A DNA stretch of 40,113 nt from Erysipelotrichia bacterium (GCA_018333955.1 JAGXSD010000057.1:1-40113); one strand, 5' to 3'; counted from the first letter of the stretch, positions 18,595-27,923 are shown. Program-made: numbers and translations. Notes: generated from the letters alone by a model not told the origin.

Positions 18595-19723
18595 GGTGTT
18601 CCCCTCCATTCGCAATGAGTTGAATTGGTTCATTCGCCTTCACAACTTTACTGAGTTGTGGGGTGACCTCTGAATGAGGTCCGACAATCACACGCTCAAG
18701 TTTTGCTCCTGAGCGAATCACAGCTTCAGGCATGATGACACAATCCTTCACCACAGCCCCTTCTTCAATCGTCACATTGGTAAATAAGACACTGTTATGG
18801 ACTTGACCTAAGACCACACATCCTTGATTCACATAAGCATTTTTCACATCAGCGCTTTCTCCAATGATTTGTGGGAAAGCATTCACATCTTGAGTATAGA
18901 TCTTCCAACTTGGATCACTTAAATCTAGTTCATTGCGAGTAGAGAGTAAATCCATATTAGCTTCCCATAAACTATCAATGGTTCCTACATCCTTCCAATA
19001 CCCTTTAAAGCGATAGGCAAATAAACGTTTACCATCATTGATCAGTGCAGGAATAATATCTTTCCCAAAGTCATGACTTGATTTCTCAAGGGTTAAATCA
19101 TCCAATAGGGTTTTACGAAGGAGTTTCCAGTTAAAAATATAGACTCCCATTGAAGCTAAATTTGATTTAGGTTGTTTTGGTTTTTCTTCAAATTCCACGA
19201 TTTGATCATGTTGATCAGTATTCATAATGCCAAAGCGACTTGCTTCTTTTAAAGTAACTTCAAGAACCGCAATCGAGACATCCGCACGATTGTTTTTATG
19301 GAAACGATACATCGCATCATAATCCATTTTATAGATGTGATCCCCTGATAGAATGAGGACCGTTTCAGGATCGAAGCTATCAATGAAGTCGATATTCTGA
19401 GTAATCGCATCCGCAGTTCCGCGATATAAACCAAATCCGTCAGACTTTTCGCGCGGTGGTAAAACATAGACGCCAGATTCTTTGGTGTCTAACCCCCAGA
19501 TATGATCTTGGGCCACGTACGAATTAAGTAAGACGGATTCATATTGGGTGAGAACACCCACAATTTTTATGCCTGAGTTAGCACAATTAGACAACGGAAA
19601 ATCAATGATTCGATATTTTCCACCATAATGGACGGCTGGTTTAGCAATCTTGCCCGTCAAATCTTCAAGTCGGGTGCCACGTCCCCCAGCAAGTATCATG
19701 GCGACCATATTATTTTTTTTCAT
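18587..19723 (-). CDS. glgC: glucose-1-phosphate adenylyltransferase, GlgC
   Basis: Makes ADP-glucose from glucose 1-phosphate and ATP, the committed step of glycogen synthesis; 378 residues. The catalytic loop [15 protein letters not shown] and [17 protein letters not shown] are intact, as are [11 protein letters not shown] and VEFEEKP. Hexapeptide-repeat C-terminus. ATG 19723 is chosen for its AGGAG site; the open frame extends 57 codons further upstream without a good site and through the promoter. First gene of glgCDA. Confidence 0.96.
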   Translation of the reverse strand: MKKNNMVAMILAGGRGTRLEDLTGKIAKPAVHYGGKYRIIDFPLSNCANSGIKIVGVLTQYESVLLNSYVAQDHIWGLDTKESGVYVLPPREKSDGFGLYRGTADAITQNIDFIDSFDPETVLILSGDHIYKMDYDAMYRFHKNNRADVSIAVLEVTLKEASRFGIMNTDQHDQIVEFEEKPKQPKSNLASMGVYIFNWKLLRKTLLDDLTLEKSSHDFGKDIIPALINDGKRLFAYRFKGYWKDVGTIDSLWEANMDLLSTRNELDLSDPSWKIYTQDVNAFPQIIGESADVKNAYVNQGCVVLGQVHNSVLFTNVTIEEGAVVKDCVIMPEAVIRSGAKLERVIVGPHSEVTPQLSKVVKANEPIQLIANGGEHHG

Positions 19724-19744
19724 AGCGCGTCTCCTGTTAGATTT

Positions 19745-19753
19745 ATTGTACCA
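19745..19753 (-). promoter_or_regulatory. extended -10 promoter of glgCDA
   Basis: On the minus strand TGGTACAAT (-10 at 19745-19750) lies 21 nt before the glgC ATG; no convincing -35 is visible. Confidence 0.5.
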
Positions 19754-19806
19754 TGAAGAGCGTGTTTGATTTTGATGAGTTATCACTTTTTGGCAATATT
19801 CTCTAG

Positions 19807-19838
19807 TAAAAAAGCCATATTTCCAAGGAAATATGGCT
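19807..19838 (-). terminator. terminator after the FolT-like gene
   Basis: On the minus strand AGCCATATTTCC-TTGG-AAATATGGCT is followed by TTTTTTAC, directly after the stop codon. Confidence 0.85.
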
Positions 19839-20666
19839 TTATTTGAAGATGGTTTGTCGTATGACTTTTGAAGAAGCATTGATAAGTCCTTCAAGTAGTA
19901 AGGCTGTAATAGGAATCATAAAAGCCGCCTTGATGACTCTCACAATAAAGGAAAGAAATACTGGGATATTATACATCGTGACAAGCCATAGTGGTGTGAG
20001 CGCAAGTGATACCACAAGCTCGACCACAATCGCACTTAATAGCGCAAAGACACGAATTTTACTCACACTTTTATTCATAAGTAAGCCATGAAGTGTAATC
20101 ATTAATCCAAGCAATAACGCGATCACTATCAGTTTTGTTTCATACCCTAATTCAATAAGACTTCCGGATATTGTAAGTGATGGAGTTACCCATAAGTAAC
20201 CAATCGAAGCAGCTGTCATACTAAGTAACGTGATATGAGCCACTCGGATGCCACTTTTTAGTGAAATCTTTCTTAGTAGTAACACCATGATGGCTGGAAT
20301 AAATCCCATCAGCACTTTATTAAGCATGAACCCAAAGAATGGATATTCAGTGGGTGTGATAATAAGACCTACTAAATCCGCCACCACGCCCGCAATCACC
20401 GCAAAGAAAGGTCCAAAGAAAGCTCCCACTAAAATCAAGGGGATATGCAAGAAATCAATGCGAAAACTTGGGAACCCAAAAAGTGGAATCATAATCCCAA
20501 AGCGTTGCAGAGTCACGGATAAAACCACCAGTAAACTTAAGCTCACCATCACTTTGGTCGTCCACACCGGTTTCTCAATCTTATAACCTATCAGACCACA
20601 CAGCACAATTGTGATTATTGCGCTAGCCTGAACAATATTGCCAAATAGTAGTTCAACTAAATTCAT
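19839..20666 (-). CDS. folT: ECF transporter S component, FolT-like (folate)
   Basis: A 275-residue membrane protein with a core of about six helices plus extra hydrophobic segments. It binds a vitamin and docks with the shared EcfT-EcfA module (not in this window). Characteristic stretches are [37 protein letters not shown] and [16 protein letters not shown]. It follows folC by 10 nt, which supports folate as substrate. It is longer than a minimal S component, with additional helices at both ends. GAGGAG precedes the ATG. Confidence 0.85.
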   Translation of the reverse strand: MNLVELLFGNIVQASAIITIVLCGLIGYKIEKPVWTTKVMVSLSLLVVLSVTLQRFGIMIPLFGFPSFRIDFLHIPLILVGAFFGPFFAVIAGVVADLVGLIITPTEYPFFGFMLNKVLMGFIPAIMVLLLRKISLKSGIRVAHITLLSMTAASIGYLWVTPSLTISGSLIELGYETKLIVIALLLGLMITLHGLLMNKSVSKIRVFALLSAIVVELVVSLALTPLWLVTMYNIPVFLSFIVRVIKAAFMIPITALLLEGLINASSKVIRQTIFK

Positions 20667-20675
20667 AGCTCCTCC

Positions 20676-21917
20676 TCATTCCCCGGTCTTTATTATATAC
20701 TTTAACATATACGATAAAAAGTATAATGAGCCACAAATAATCCCCGATCCATCGTGAACTTCACTTAAAAGGGTCTCATACGCAGACTTTGGATCGTCAT
20801 TGATACGAATATCATCATCAATGGCTAACACAGACGCCGATTGTTTGCGATAGAAATCAAATTCTGTGACCGTAATGGAGTCCACATGAGGTTTAAGTAC
20901 TCTTAACATCCCGGCGTGATCTTTCCCTTGAATGGCTGAGAATAAGACATGGATTGGTCGAGGTAAAATGCTTAATGATTCCACTAAAGCTTCCATCCCA
21001 TTGATGTTATGAGCACCATCAATGATAATGAGGGGTTTCTCACTGATCTTTTGAAAGCGGCCAAACCACACCGTATTCTTTAATCCTTCATGAATGGCAG
21101 TTTCACTGATGTTAGGAAAATGCTTTTGTAACTCATGGGCACACTCAATGGCTAAGGAAGCATTAATACATTGATACTTCGCATTCATGGATAAGGTATA
21201 CTGTACTCCCTCTTTCTCAATGACTTGCGAGAATAAATCGACGGATACCTGATTTGCCACTGAAGTCTGAATAAATGGAGAATTTCTTTCTTCACTCACT
21301 CTTTGAAACACATCATCCACAAGAGGTCCTTGAGGATAAGAAATAATGGGAACATGAGGTTTAATAATACCTGCCTTCTCAAAGGCAATTAAATCTAAGG
21401 TATCCCCTAAAAAATCCATATGATCATAGCCAATGGTTGTAATCACACTCACCAAAGGCAAGATGACATTGGTCGCATCCAAGCGACCTCCTAACCCAAC
21501 TTCAAAGACAGCCACATCCACCTTCTGATCCATAAAATACCAAATCGCAATGAGGGTATCAATTTCAAACATCGTTAAGTTGTAGCGGTCCCATAAATGC
21601 GTCGTCATATTGATATAACGCAGTAAATCACTATCACTCATATCTTGCCCATTTACTCTAAAGCGATCATTATGATGCATTAAATATGGTGAAGTATACA
21701 GTCCTACCTTAACTCCACTGGCTTGCAAGATATTCGCAATGAAGCTAGAAGTGCTCCCTTTCCCATTGGTCCCCGCCACATGAACACATTGTAGTTTGAG
21801 TTGAGGATTTCCTAGATCTTCCATGCATTGTTTAAACATCTTCAGTCCAAACATTGCGGACGAAGTTCGCTTACTTATGGTTTCAAGTGCTAATTCTAAT
21901 GAAGTAAAGTAAATCAT
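20676..21917 (-). CDS. folC: folylpolyglutamate synthase / dihydrofolate synthase
   Basis: Adds glutamate residues to folates, retaining them in the cell; Mur-ligase fold, 413 residues. Motifs: VAGTNGKGSTSSFIANIL (ATP-binding P-loop), GLYTSPYLMHHNDRFRVNG, VFEVGLGGRLDATNV, ISYDH-type TTIGYDHMDFLGDT and IDGAHNINGM. It overlaps ung by 4 nt and is followed by the FolT-like transporter, an uptake-and-retention pair. Confidence 0.96.
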   Translation of the reverse strand: MIYFTSLELALETISKRTSSAMFGLKMFKQCMEDLGNPQLKLQCVHVAGTNGKGSTSSFIANILQASGVKVGLYTSPYLMHHNDRFRVNGQDMSDSDLLRYINMTTHLWDRYNLTMFEIDTLIAIWYFMDQKVDVAVFEVGLGGRLDATNVILPLVSVITTIGYDHMDFLGDTLDLIAFEKAGIIKPHVPIISYPQGPLVDDVFQRVSEERNSPFIQTSVANQVSVDLFSQVIEKEGVQYTLSMNAKYQCINASLAIECAHELQKHFPNISETAIHEGLKNTVWFGRFQKISEKPLIIIDGAHNINGMEALVESLSILPRPIHVLFSAIQGKDHAGMLRVLKPHVDSITVTEFDFYRKQSASVLAIDDDIRINDDPKSAYETLLSEVHDGSGIICGSLYFLSYMLKYIIKTGE

Positions 21918-22567
21918 AAAGCATCGCTCCAGTGGATGGTGGTGTTGAAATGAGTTTGTGTAAAGGCATTAATCTTTGAAAATGGTTTTGAATTAAAGAA
22001 GCCTTGATACGCTGATAATGGTGATGGGTGGGCACTTTTAAGAACCAAATGCCTTGGATCTTTAATAAGAGATTCAAATTTCTGCGCATGATTCCCCCAT
22101 AGCACAAAACAGACTGGGTTCACTGAATCATTACAGTTTTGAATCACTTCTTTCACCCATTCTTCCCATCCTAAGTCACGATGAGAATGCGCATGATGAG
22201 CACGAACACTTAAGGTGGTGTTAAGTAGTAACACCCCTTGACTTGCCCAATCACTTAAATCACTACTTAAGCGAATCACTTTGATATCTTCCAATAACTC
22301 TTTGAAAATATTTTTAAGTGATGGGGGTTGTTTAACGCCATGGGGGACTGAAAAAGCTAACCCATGCGCACAGCCAGGCGTATGATAGGGGTCTTGTCCT
22401 AAGATGACCACCTTTAATGCATCATAAGAACACAACTTAAAGGCATTAAAAAGATCATCATCACTAGGGAACACAGTATACTTGGCTCGCTCAATTTTAA
22501 GTTGATTTAAGATTGATTTTAAGTGCTCATTTGCACTAGGTTGTGAAAAAACTGGCCACTTGTTCAT
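21914..22567 (-). CDS. ung: uracil-DNA glycosylase
   Basis: Family-1 UNG, 217 residues, removing uracil from DNA to start base-excision repair. VVILGQDPYHTPGCAHGLAFS contains the catalytic Asp and water-activating loop, LLLNTTLSVR is the uracil-binding segment, and SAHPSPLSAYQGFF is the DNA-intercalating Leu/His loop. The ATG has only AAGG 2 nt upstream, while a TATAAT ends 6 nt before it, so a leaderless transcript is possible. Confidence 0.97.
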   Translation of the reverse strand: MNKWPVFSQPSANEHLKSILNQLKIERAKYTVFPSDDDLFNAFKLCSYDALKVVILGQDPYHTPGCAHGLAFSVPHGVKQPPSLKNIFKELLEDIKVIRLSSDLSDWASQGVLLLNTTLSVRAHHAHSHRDLGWEEWVKEVIQNCNDSVNPVCFVLWGNHAQKFESLIKDPRHLVLKSAHPSPLSAYQGFFNSKPFSKINAFTQTHFNTTIHWSDAL

Positions 22568-22573
22568 GACCTT

Positions 22574-22602
22574 ATTATAGCACAGTCACACTCTTTTGTC
22601 TT
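22574..22602 (-). promoter_or_regulatory. possible promoter giving leaderless ung mRNA
   Basis: On the minus strand AAGACA (22597-22602, weak -35), 17 nt and TATAAT (22574-22579). Transcription would start about at the A of the ung ATG (22567). The -10 overlaps the stop codon of the MFS gene. Confidence 0.45.
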
Positions 22603-23786
22603 AAAACATGGGATGAGATTAGGGTTAATAAGAGTGGGAACACTGAAAGCACACTGACCGCAATGATAATAAAGTGTTGTGGGAAGAAAAGTGATAATCC
22701 CACCACAAAAATCATGCCCCCCACTCGTCCACTGGTGAGTGATATCTCACGCGCAATGACCAAACTAAACATATTGGTTTTCCCCATATGTTCCCCAATG
22801 GCTTTCATTGAAATGGTTTGTAAAGGCACGACATAAAAGGGTCCTGCCCATGAAGCAAGGAGTCCATAGGTGGCAGCTCCTAGTAAAGTTGGCACATAGA
22901 CAAGAAGTGGTAAACTAAAGGTCATGATAGCCCCTCCAAAGATAAAGTATGACATCATGGTCTTTGGAGTATTAAAGCGACGCACTACCTCAAAGGCAAT
23001 GATATTCACTAAGGCAAATAAAGCCAGTAATCGTGAATACACACTACCAGAACCACCCGTCGCATTATAAATGAGTAATCCTGTAGTGACTAACACTAAG
23101 GAATCACGTAAACCAAACATAAAATGCGTTAAGTGTACAAGATTTAGATCTTTATGTGGTGTAAATAGTTTGATTTCACGCACTTTAAAGCGCGTAGGCA
23201 GTGAAGGCGATGAAATCTTAAACCCCACAAAGATAATCAGAATCATAAAGACAATCACCATCTGGAATATAAAAGTATACCCTTGATCATCGGTATTGGT
23301 TAAGGTAAGAATAAGTGTCGCAAGTAGAGGCGCAACAATCTGTGCCAATCCGTTGACCATCCCCATCACACTTAAGTAGGTGTTGCGTGTTTGCTCATTA
23401 CTAACAAGCTGATTTAATGCGTTCATCGAGAACCAGAATAATCCCTCCCCTAAGCCAAAGACTAAAGCTAAAACATAAATCATAAACCAAAGTGATTCAA
23501 GTAAATGCTCCGCAAAAAGTACTCCTAAAAAACCTAAGGTGAGTAGGATTAACCCCGCAATGAGGGAGAAAACAATTTTTGTATGATTGGAAAGTTTGGC
23601 CCCAAGCATGAAGGCAATGGGGAATAAACCAAATCGAATGATGGTATATAAAGTCATAGTCACTATGGAGCCACTTATGACATATAAGACGACATTGACG
23701 AAGACGCTGGCTAAGGACATCACAAAGATAAACAAGCCATTGATGATCATCATCGCTTGTTCATTACGGGTTAGTGTTATTTTCAT
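22575..23786 (-). CDS. MFS transporter
   Basis: A 403-residue major-facilitator-type protein with about 12 hydrophobic helices. Features include an MFS-like LFGLGEGLFWFSMNALNQL segment in helix 4-5 and a charged central loop with KVREIKLFTPHKD. Substrate unknown. ATG 23786 is taken over an upstream TTG because the protein then starts MKITLTRNEQ; the ribosome binding site is poor. It overlaps the 3' end of the solute-binding protein gene by 23 nt, so translation is probably coupled. Confidence 0.85.
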   Translation of the reverse strand: MKITLTRNEQAMMIINGLFIFVMSLASVFVNVVLYVISGSIVTMTLYTIIRFGLFPIAFMLGAKLSNHTKIVFSLIAGLILLTLGFLGVLFAEHLLESLWFMIYVLALVFGLGEGLFWFSMNALNQLVSNEQTRNTYLSVMGMVNGLAQIVAPLLATLILTLTNTDDQGYTFIFQMVIVFMILIIFVGFKISSPSLPTRFKVREIKLFTPHKDLNLVHLTHFMFGLRDSLVLVTTGLLIYNATGGSGSVYSRLLALFALVNIIAFEVVRRFNTPKTMMSYFIFGGAIMTFSLPLLVYVPTLLGAATYGLLASWAGPFYVVPLQTISMKAIGEHMGKTNMFSLVIAREISLTSGRVGGMIFVVGLSLFFPQHFIIIAVSVLSVFPLLLTLISSHVLRQKSVTVL

Positions 23787-25131
23787 AATACGTTCTTTCA
23801 ATCACCCAACGATTATAAGCTTGAAGAATTTGGTCTTGAAGCTCATCGGGTGAAATATTTTGATTTTGAAGTTGTTTTAAAAATGGAATGAGTGTGCCAT
23901 CAGTATAGAAGTCAAAGCCTAACACTGAAGGATAATGCGGTAAAGCCAATAATGGTGGCGACTGTGTGAATTGTGATGCGAGGATCTTCTGTTTTTGAAG
24001 TTCACTCATTTTAAACTCATTTAAACGCTGGGCGTCAATCATAACAGCTTCATTGTCTTCAAGAAGCAGTAATTGGGTAAAGTTATAGGAGGTGAGTTTC
24101 TCCATGACTAAAGCTCGGAGTGCAGGAGAAGCACTGTCTTTAAAGACCCATCCTTTAACTTGCGCTAAAGTATACGGTTGTAACCCATTAATGGTTGGCA
24201 TAATGGTGACGACATAGTCTTGTTTTGTGACTTTGGAGATGGCTTCTAAGTTTAACCAAGGCACTTTAATGGCGAATGGGGTCGTGTTATTTAAGAATTC
24301 TTGTTCATAACGCCACTGCCTTTGTTTTGACCCTGTTAAGTCCCATTCATGCGCTAAGATGGGTTGCATGAGTTCTAAGGCTTCTAAAAACTGGGGTGAA
24401 TCAAGTCCTGTTTCATAAGCATCATTGGTTGGATACATGTGCCAACCATTCATTGTAAAGAAGGTATAGAGTGACCAAGGTTCCACTAAGGTAAGTGGAA
24501 ACATGGAGGTTAAGCGTCGATTATTAATGAGAGGGCGTGAACTTCTAAAGCGATCACTAGCTTCCATAATCGCTTCAAAAGATGAAAGCTCATTGAGGCG
24601 ACCATATTCATCCACATCATGAATATCAAATCCAAGCTTTTCTAAAAGGGTGGTGTTCATGACAAATAAAGGACCATCAATGCTCATAGGAATAAATCGT
24701 ACCCCATCATGATTGATTTCATCTAAATGTTGGGATGCATAATGGATGAAGTAAGGATTCACTTCTTCTAAATCAAAACGATGAAGGTAAGGATATAAGG
24801 TTCCTGCCGCTTGTTTATCCACCATCGCAACATCAATAGTGGAGTTCATAAAGGTGAAGGCCGAAGTACTTTCTCGCACGATAATACTGATGATGGCATT
24901 TGAGTTTTCTAGATAAGGTGCAAGTTGAGCTTGTAACCAATCTTTTTGATTTTGAGTTTCCACCGCAATCACAATCGATTGATCATCAATGTTATAGGAT
25001 CCATCTTCATTAAGACAAATCATGGTTTCAACTTGACATAAGAACGTATGTTGTGTGAATGAAGAAAAGAGCACCCCTACAAGGGTGAGTGTTAAAACTC
25101 CCGCAATCAAACCACCTACATATTTTTTCAT
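23764..25131 (-). CDS. extracellular solute-binding protein, sugar-binding type
   Basis: About 455 residues resembling MalE-type family 1 binding proteins. An N-terminal anchor (about 4-26) is followed by a mature domain with FVMNTTLLEKLGFD, a characteristic hinge-side segment, and GSKQRQWRYEQEFLNNTTPFAIKVPW. There is no clear lipobox Cys, so it may be held by the uncleaved helix. No ABC permease or ATPase gene is adjacent; instead it overlaps an MFS gene. The start (ATG 25131 or GTG 25134) lies immediately behind a promoter, suggesting a leaderless mRNA. Confidence 0.8.
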   Translation of the reverse strand: MKKYVGGLIAGVLTLTLVGVLFSSFTQHTFLCQVETMICLNEDGSYNIDDQSIVIAVETQNQKDWLQAQLAPYLENSNAIISIIVRESTSAFTFMNSTIDVAMVDKQAAGTLYPYLHRFDLEEVNPYFIHYASQHLDEINHDGVRFIPMSIDGPLFVMNTTLLEKLGFDIHDVDEYGRLNELSSFEAIMEASDRFRSSRPLINNRRLTSMFPLTLVEPWSLYTFFTMNGWHMYPTNDAYETGLDSPQFLEALELMQPILAHEWDLTGSKQRQWRYEQEFLNNTTPFAIKVPWLNLEAISKVTKQDYVVTIMPTINGLQPYTLAQVKGWVFKDSASPALRALVMEKLTSYNFTQLLLLEDNEAVMIDAQRLNEFKMSELQKQKILASQFTQSPPLLALPHYPSVLGFDFYTDGTLIPFLKQLQNQNISPDELQDQILQAYNRWVIERTYYENNTNP

Positions 25132-25139
25132 CACTCACT

Positions 25140-25168
25140 ATAATATAGGTTTATTGAGTATGTTTCAA
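25140..25168 (-). promoter_or_regulatory. promoter of the solute-binding protein gene
   Basis: On the minus strand TTGAAA (25163-25168), a 17-nt spacer and TATTAT (25140-25145). The expected transcription start falls on or within a few bases of the start codon. Confidence 0.6.
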
Positions 25169-25238
25169 ATATTTGTTGGTGTGAAGTCATGTGAAGTGTG
25201 ACAAATGCAGCTTTTTAGTGCATTGAATCATCTTATGG

Positions 25239-25244
25239 TAGAAT
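25239..25244 (+). promoter_or_regulatory. extended -10 promoter of the 165-residue membrane protein gene
   Basis: TGGTAGAAT (-10 at 25239-25244) precedes the ATG at 25261 with only a short leader; no clear -35. It is divergent from the solute-binding protein promoter. Confidence 0.45.
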
Positions 25245-25260
25245 TGATTTAGAGATCGTT

Positions 25261-25758
25261 ATGAAAACAAATCTCATCAAAGGTAAGCCCATATCCCTCA
25301 AAAGATGGATTTTAATCGCTATTTCACTAATCCTAATCATTATTAGTATATCCGTGAATTCCATGGTTGATTTTTCAACTGTTGAATTAAGTAGTGTGTT
25401 GATGTCAATTTCATTTGCACTAATTTTAAGTGCCCTCTATGATCTTTTACCGTCCACATCAAACTTTGATTTTTATAGTTTGATCCTATCGCTGATTAGC
25501 AGTCTTTTCTCAACAGTCTTTGTCTTAGTGCTGCTAACTTTCTTTGATCTTGAAGTCCCACCACTGTTCATGATTGCACTTGCTTGTGTGAGTGGTACCT
25601 TCCTTGGATCTGCATTCATCTTCTTTCAGAAACGGCAAGTTTCTATCCCTTCAAGTCATCCTTCATCAGTCATGATGTGGTATTGTCCAACATGTGGTTA
25701 TAAGAGTGTAAACAAGTTTAAAAGATGTCCTGAATGCAGAACAAAAACCCACTACTAA
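25261..25758 (+). CDS. membrane protein with C-terminal zinc ribbon
   Basis: 165 residues: four hydrophobic helices (about 15-32, 40-58, 70-97 and 98-122), then a cytoplasmic zinc ribbon WYCPTCGYKSVNKFKRCPEC with two C-x2-C pairs. No known function. The next gene downstream has a similar end (WYCPSCG ... RCPKC), so the two may be distant relatives or share the ribbon. Confidence 0.8.
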   Translation: MKTNLIKGKPISLKRWILIAISLILIIISISVNSMVDFSTVELSSVLMSISFALILSALYDLLPSTSNFDFYSLILSLISSLFSTVFVLVLLTFFDLEVPPLFMIALACVSGTFLGSAFIFFQKRQVSIPSSHPSSVMMWYCPTCGYKSVNKFKRCPECRTKTHY

Positions 25759-25825
25759 ACTAAGTATCTCTCATCAATGTTCCAGCAATCTGATATACTA
25801 TACTTAGCATTAAATGAGGACCTGT

Positions 25826-26440
25826 ATGAAACGATATTTAAGAAACTTTGTTCACCTTGATAAAACAACTCGACAAACACAAATTGTTGCCTTACTGATC
25901 GCATTATTTGTGGTGAGTATCTTCAATGATGTCATGTTTAATCGCTTCATGTTTCCATTTGGTTTTATTCGCTTAATTCTTGGATTCTTCTTTTATGTCT
26001 TCTTTGCGCTTCATGTGTATTTGATTCTTAAAGAGCGTCAAAACATGGAGAACTCTGCAAAGTGGATCGGGATTGGATTATCATTTGTGGTCTATCAGTG
26101 GGTTGGAAATTTTGGAAGTTTTTCCGTTGGTTTCCCCTTCGATTTCTTTGTGAATAATGGATTACCTCAGTTATTAGTCATTGGTTATGGTGCAGTACTT
26201 GTCAACCAAGTCATTGCAGAGGAAAGTGAGAAACCTAGAATGAAAGATGATCGTTATACCCCACCAGAATTTAGATCTGCGAAACAACAAAACATGGATA
26301 TGACTCCCAAGGTTCATCGTGTTAATGCGACTGAAGCTTCGACAACATCCCCTACAAAATGGTATTGTCCATCATGTGGTGAAGCTATTCCTCAGAACTC
26401 AAAACGTTGTCCAAAATGTAAAGAGAAAATTGATTTCTAA
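25826..26440 (+). CDS. membrane protein with C-terminal zinc ribbon
   Basis: 204 residues with about four helices in the first 130 residues, a charged linker, and a zinc ribbon KWYCPSCGEAIPQNSKRCPK at the C-terminus. ATG 25826 is chosen because GAGG lies 7 nt upstream; an in-frame ATG at 25814 overlaps that site. TATACT near 25794-25801 may be its -10. Function unknown. Confidence 0.8.
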   Translation: MKRYLRNFVHLDKTTRQTQIVALLIALFVVSIFNDVMFNRFMFPFGFIRLILGFFFYVFFALHVYLILKERQNMENSAKWIGIGLSFVVYQWVGNFGSFSVGFPFDFFVNNGLPQLLVIGYGAVLVNQVIAEESEKPRMKDDRYTPPEFRSAKQQNMDMTPKVHRVNATEASTTSPTKWYCPSCGEAIPQNSKRCPKCKEKIDF

Positions 26441-26463
26441 TCCATCCTAGGATGGATTTTTTT
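26439..26463 (+). terminator. terminator of the zinc-ribbon membrane protein gene
   Basis: AATCCATCC and GGATGGATT pair around a short centre and are followed by TTTTTG on the plus strand. The stop codon of the convergent serine hydrolase lies inside the hairpin. Confidence 0.8.
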
Positions 26464-27511
26464 GTGTCTTCTTTTCCAGTGACTTCATCATCTGAAGTAT
26501 TGTAATAAGGACTTGAAAGCTTTTTCCCATATCTTTATTATTACCTACATTCATCACAATACTTGTCTTTGATTGTGGTTCAATCCATGCATGAACCCCA
26601 GTAACACCAAGATGTCCAATCATGGGTGGTAATCCTTTTAATAAAAAGAAGAAATCTTTTGGCTGCATCATCATGCACCCTAAACCATAATATAGACCAT
26701 TTCTAAACTTATGATCAAAACGTGTCATACGATCTAAAGAAGTTTTTGATATCAATGTTTCATCAATTAAGGCATGAAGAAACTTGGTTAAGTCAGAAGC
26801 GGTGGTATGTAAGCCACCTCCTGAGAAATCACAACTTAATGAAGTGAACTGACTCACTTCCACCTTATTCATCCATAACGGTGCAAGATGCTGCGCATTA
26901 AAGCGATCATCATAGAAACAAAGATAGGTGTCACTTAACCCACACGGTATCGCAATCTTTTCTTGAATGAGTGTATTTAAAGGTGTGTTGTACAGTGACT
27001 CACAAATAAGTCCTAATAAAATATACCCGGTATCAGAATAATGAAACTTTTGATCTGGGGCCGAAATGGCTTTTTGTTTTGTTTGGGTGAAATGAATCAG
27101 TTCTTGAGGAGTATAAAAATGGTGTGGTTGTTTTAAAACTTCATCAATAAAGGATGATCCATCAATGGTTTTACTTTCAAAATAGTCATTGACTCCTGAG
27201 GTATGTGAGAGTAAATGCTTTAAAGTAACTTCAGTGCGATAATCAACTCCTTGAAAGATAAAAAGTTTATCAAGAAGCTTTGCTTCCAGCATGGAGTCTA
27301 TTTTTGATTCAAGTGTGCAGCGACCTTCTTCAAGTGCTTTAAAAATCAACACAGCTGTAAAGAGCTTACCGACACTTGCACTATGAAATGCCTGATTTAC
27401 ATGAGTTGAAGAGTGCGAAACTTCTAGATTGAGTTCAGCTGATTTAATCATACATTGAAAGGTTTTAAATGGTTTTGCGGCTTTAATTAGATAGGTTTGA
27501 ATTGGGTTCAT
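26447..27511 (-). CDS. serine hydrolase, beta-lactamase/class C-like
   Basis: A 354-residue penicillin-binding-protein-like esterase or peptidase. The catalytic S-x-x-K is SVGK (residues 46-49) and the second motif is Y-S-D in FHYSDTGYILLGLI, followed by HTSGVNDYF-type and HLGVTGVHAW segments (the H-x-G motif region). There is no signal peptide, so it may act in the cytoplasm. Substrate unknown. Its AAAGGAG site is part of the hairpin that terminates the upstream TM2 gene. Confidence 0.85.
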   Translation of the reverse strand: MNPIQTYLIKAAKPFKTFQCMIKSAELNLEVSHSSTHVNQAFHSASVGKLFTAVLIFKALEEGRCTLESKIDSMLEAKLLDKLFIFQGVDYRTEVTLKHLLSHTSGVNDYFESKTIDGSSFIDEVLKQPHHFYTPQELIHFTQTKQKAISAPDQKFHYSDTGYILLGLICESLYNTPLNTLIQEKIAIPCGLSDTYLCFYDDRFNAQHLAPLWMNKVEVSQFTSLSCDFSGGGLHTTASDLTKFLHALIDETLISKTSLDRMTRFDHKFRNGLYYGLGCMMMQPKDFFFLLKGLPPMIGHLGVTGVHAWIEPQSKTSIVMNVGNNKDMGKSFQVLITILQMMKSLEKKTQKNPS

Positions 27512-27519
27512 CGTAAAAA

Positions 27520-27558
27520 AACTCCTTTCTTCTATTATAGTGGAAGAAAGGAGTTTTA
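27520..27558 (-). terminator. terminator of the TM2 gene; overlaps hydrolase RBS
   Basis: On the minus strand AACTCCTTTCTTC and GAAGAAAGGAGTT pair around CACTATAATA and are followed by TTTTT. The 3' arm contains the AAAGGAG site of the serine hydrolase, and the loop contains TATAAT. Confidence 0.75.
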
Positions 27559-27575
27559 ACGTTAAGAATTGGTTA

Positions 27576-27923
27576 TTAAAGATAGTATTCAGTCGGTTTT
27601 AATAAGATCGCAAAGAAATCAAAGAGTAAACCGATTCCAAAAAAACCTAATGTGAATAAGTAAAGAATTCCCATGAAAATCTTTCCCTCATAAAACTTAT
27701 GCGCACCAAATGGACCTAAGAATAAAAGTAGAAGTAAGGCAAGCCATTTATTAAAAGGCCCACGTCCCACATGAACATGTGTATGATGGTGGACATGACT
27801 GGTGTTGGAAACGACTTGTTTCTCTTTTCTTTCTAATACTTCTCCACAACTTGGACAAAAGCGAGCTGTCTCTTTTAGATTTGAGACATTCACGCCACAG
27901 TTTGAACAATACATATCTGCCAT
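27576..27923 (-). CDS. TM2 domain protein with N-terminal zinc ribbon
   Basis: 115 residues: a zinc ribbon (MYCSNCGVNVSN ... RFCPSCGE), a His-rich linker (HVHHHTHVHV), and a TM2 domain (KWLALLLLLFLGPFGAHKFY, then a second helix with GFFGIGLLFDFFAI). TM2 proteins are small two-helix membrane proteins of unclear function. The His-rich linker could bind metal (inference). Confidence 0.93.
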   Translation of the reverse strand: MADMYCSNCGVNVSNLKETARFCPSCGEVLERKEKQVVSNTSHVHHHTHVHVGRGPFNKWLALLLLLFLGPFGAHKFYEGKIFMGILYLFTLGFFGIGLLFDFFAILLKPTEYYL

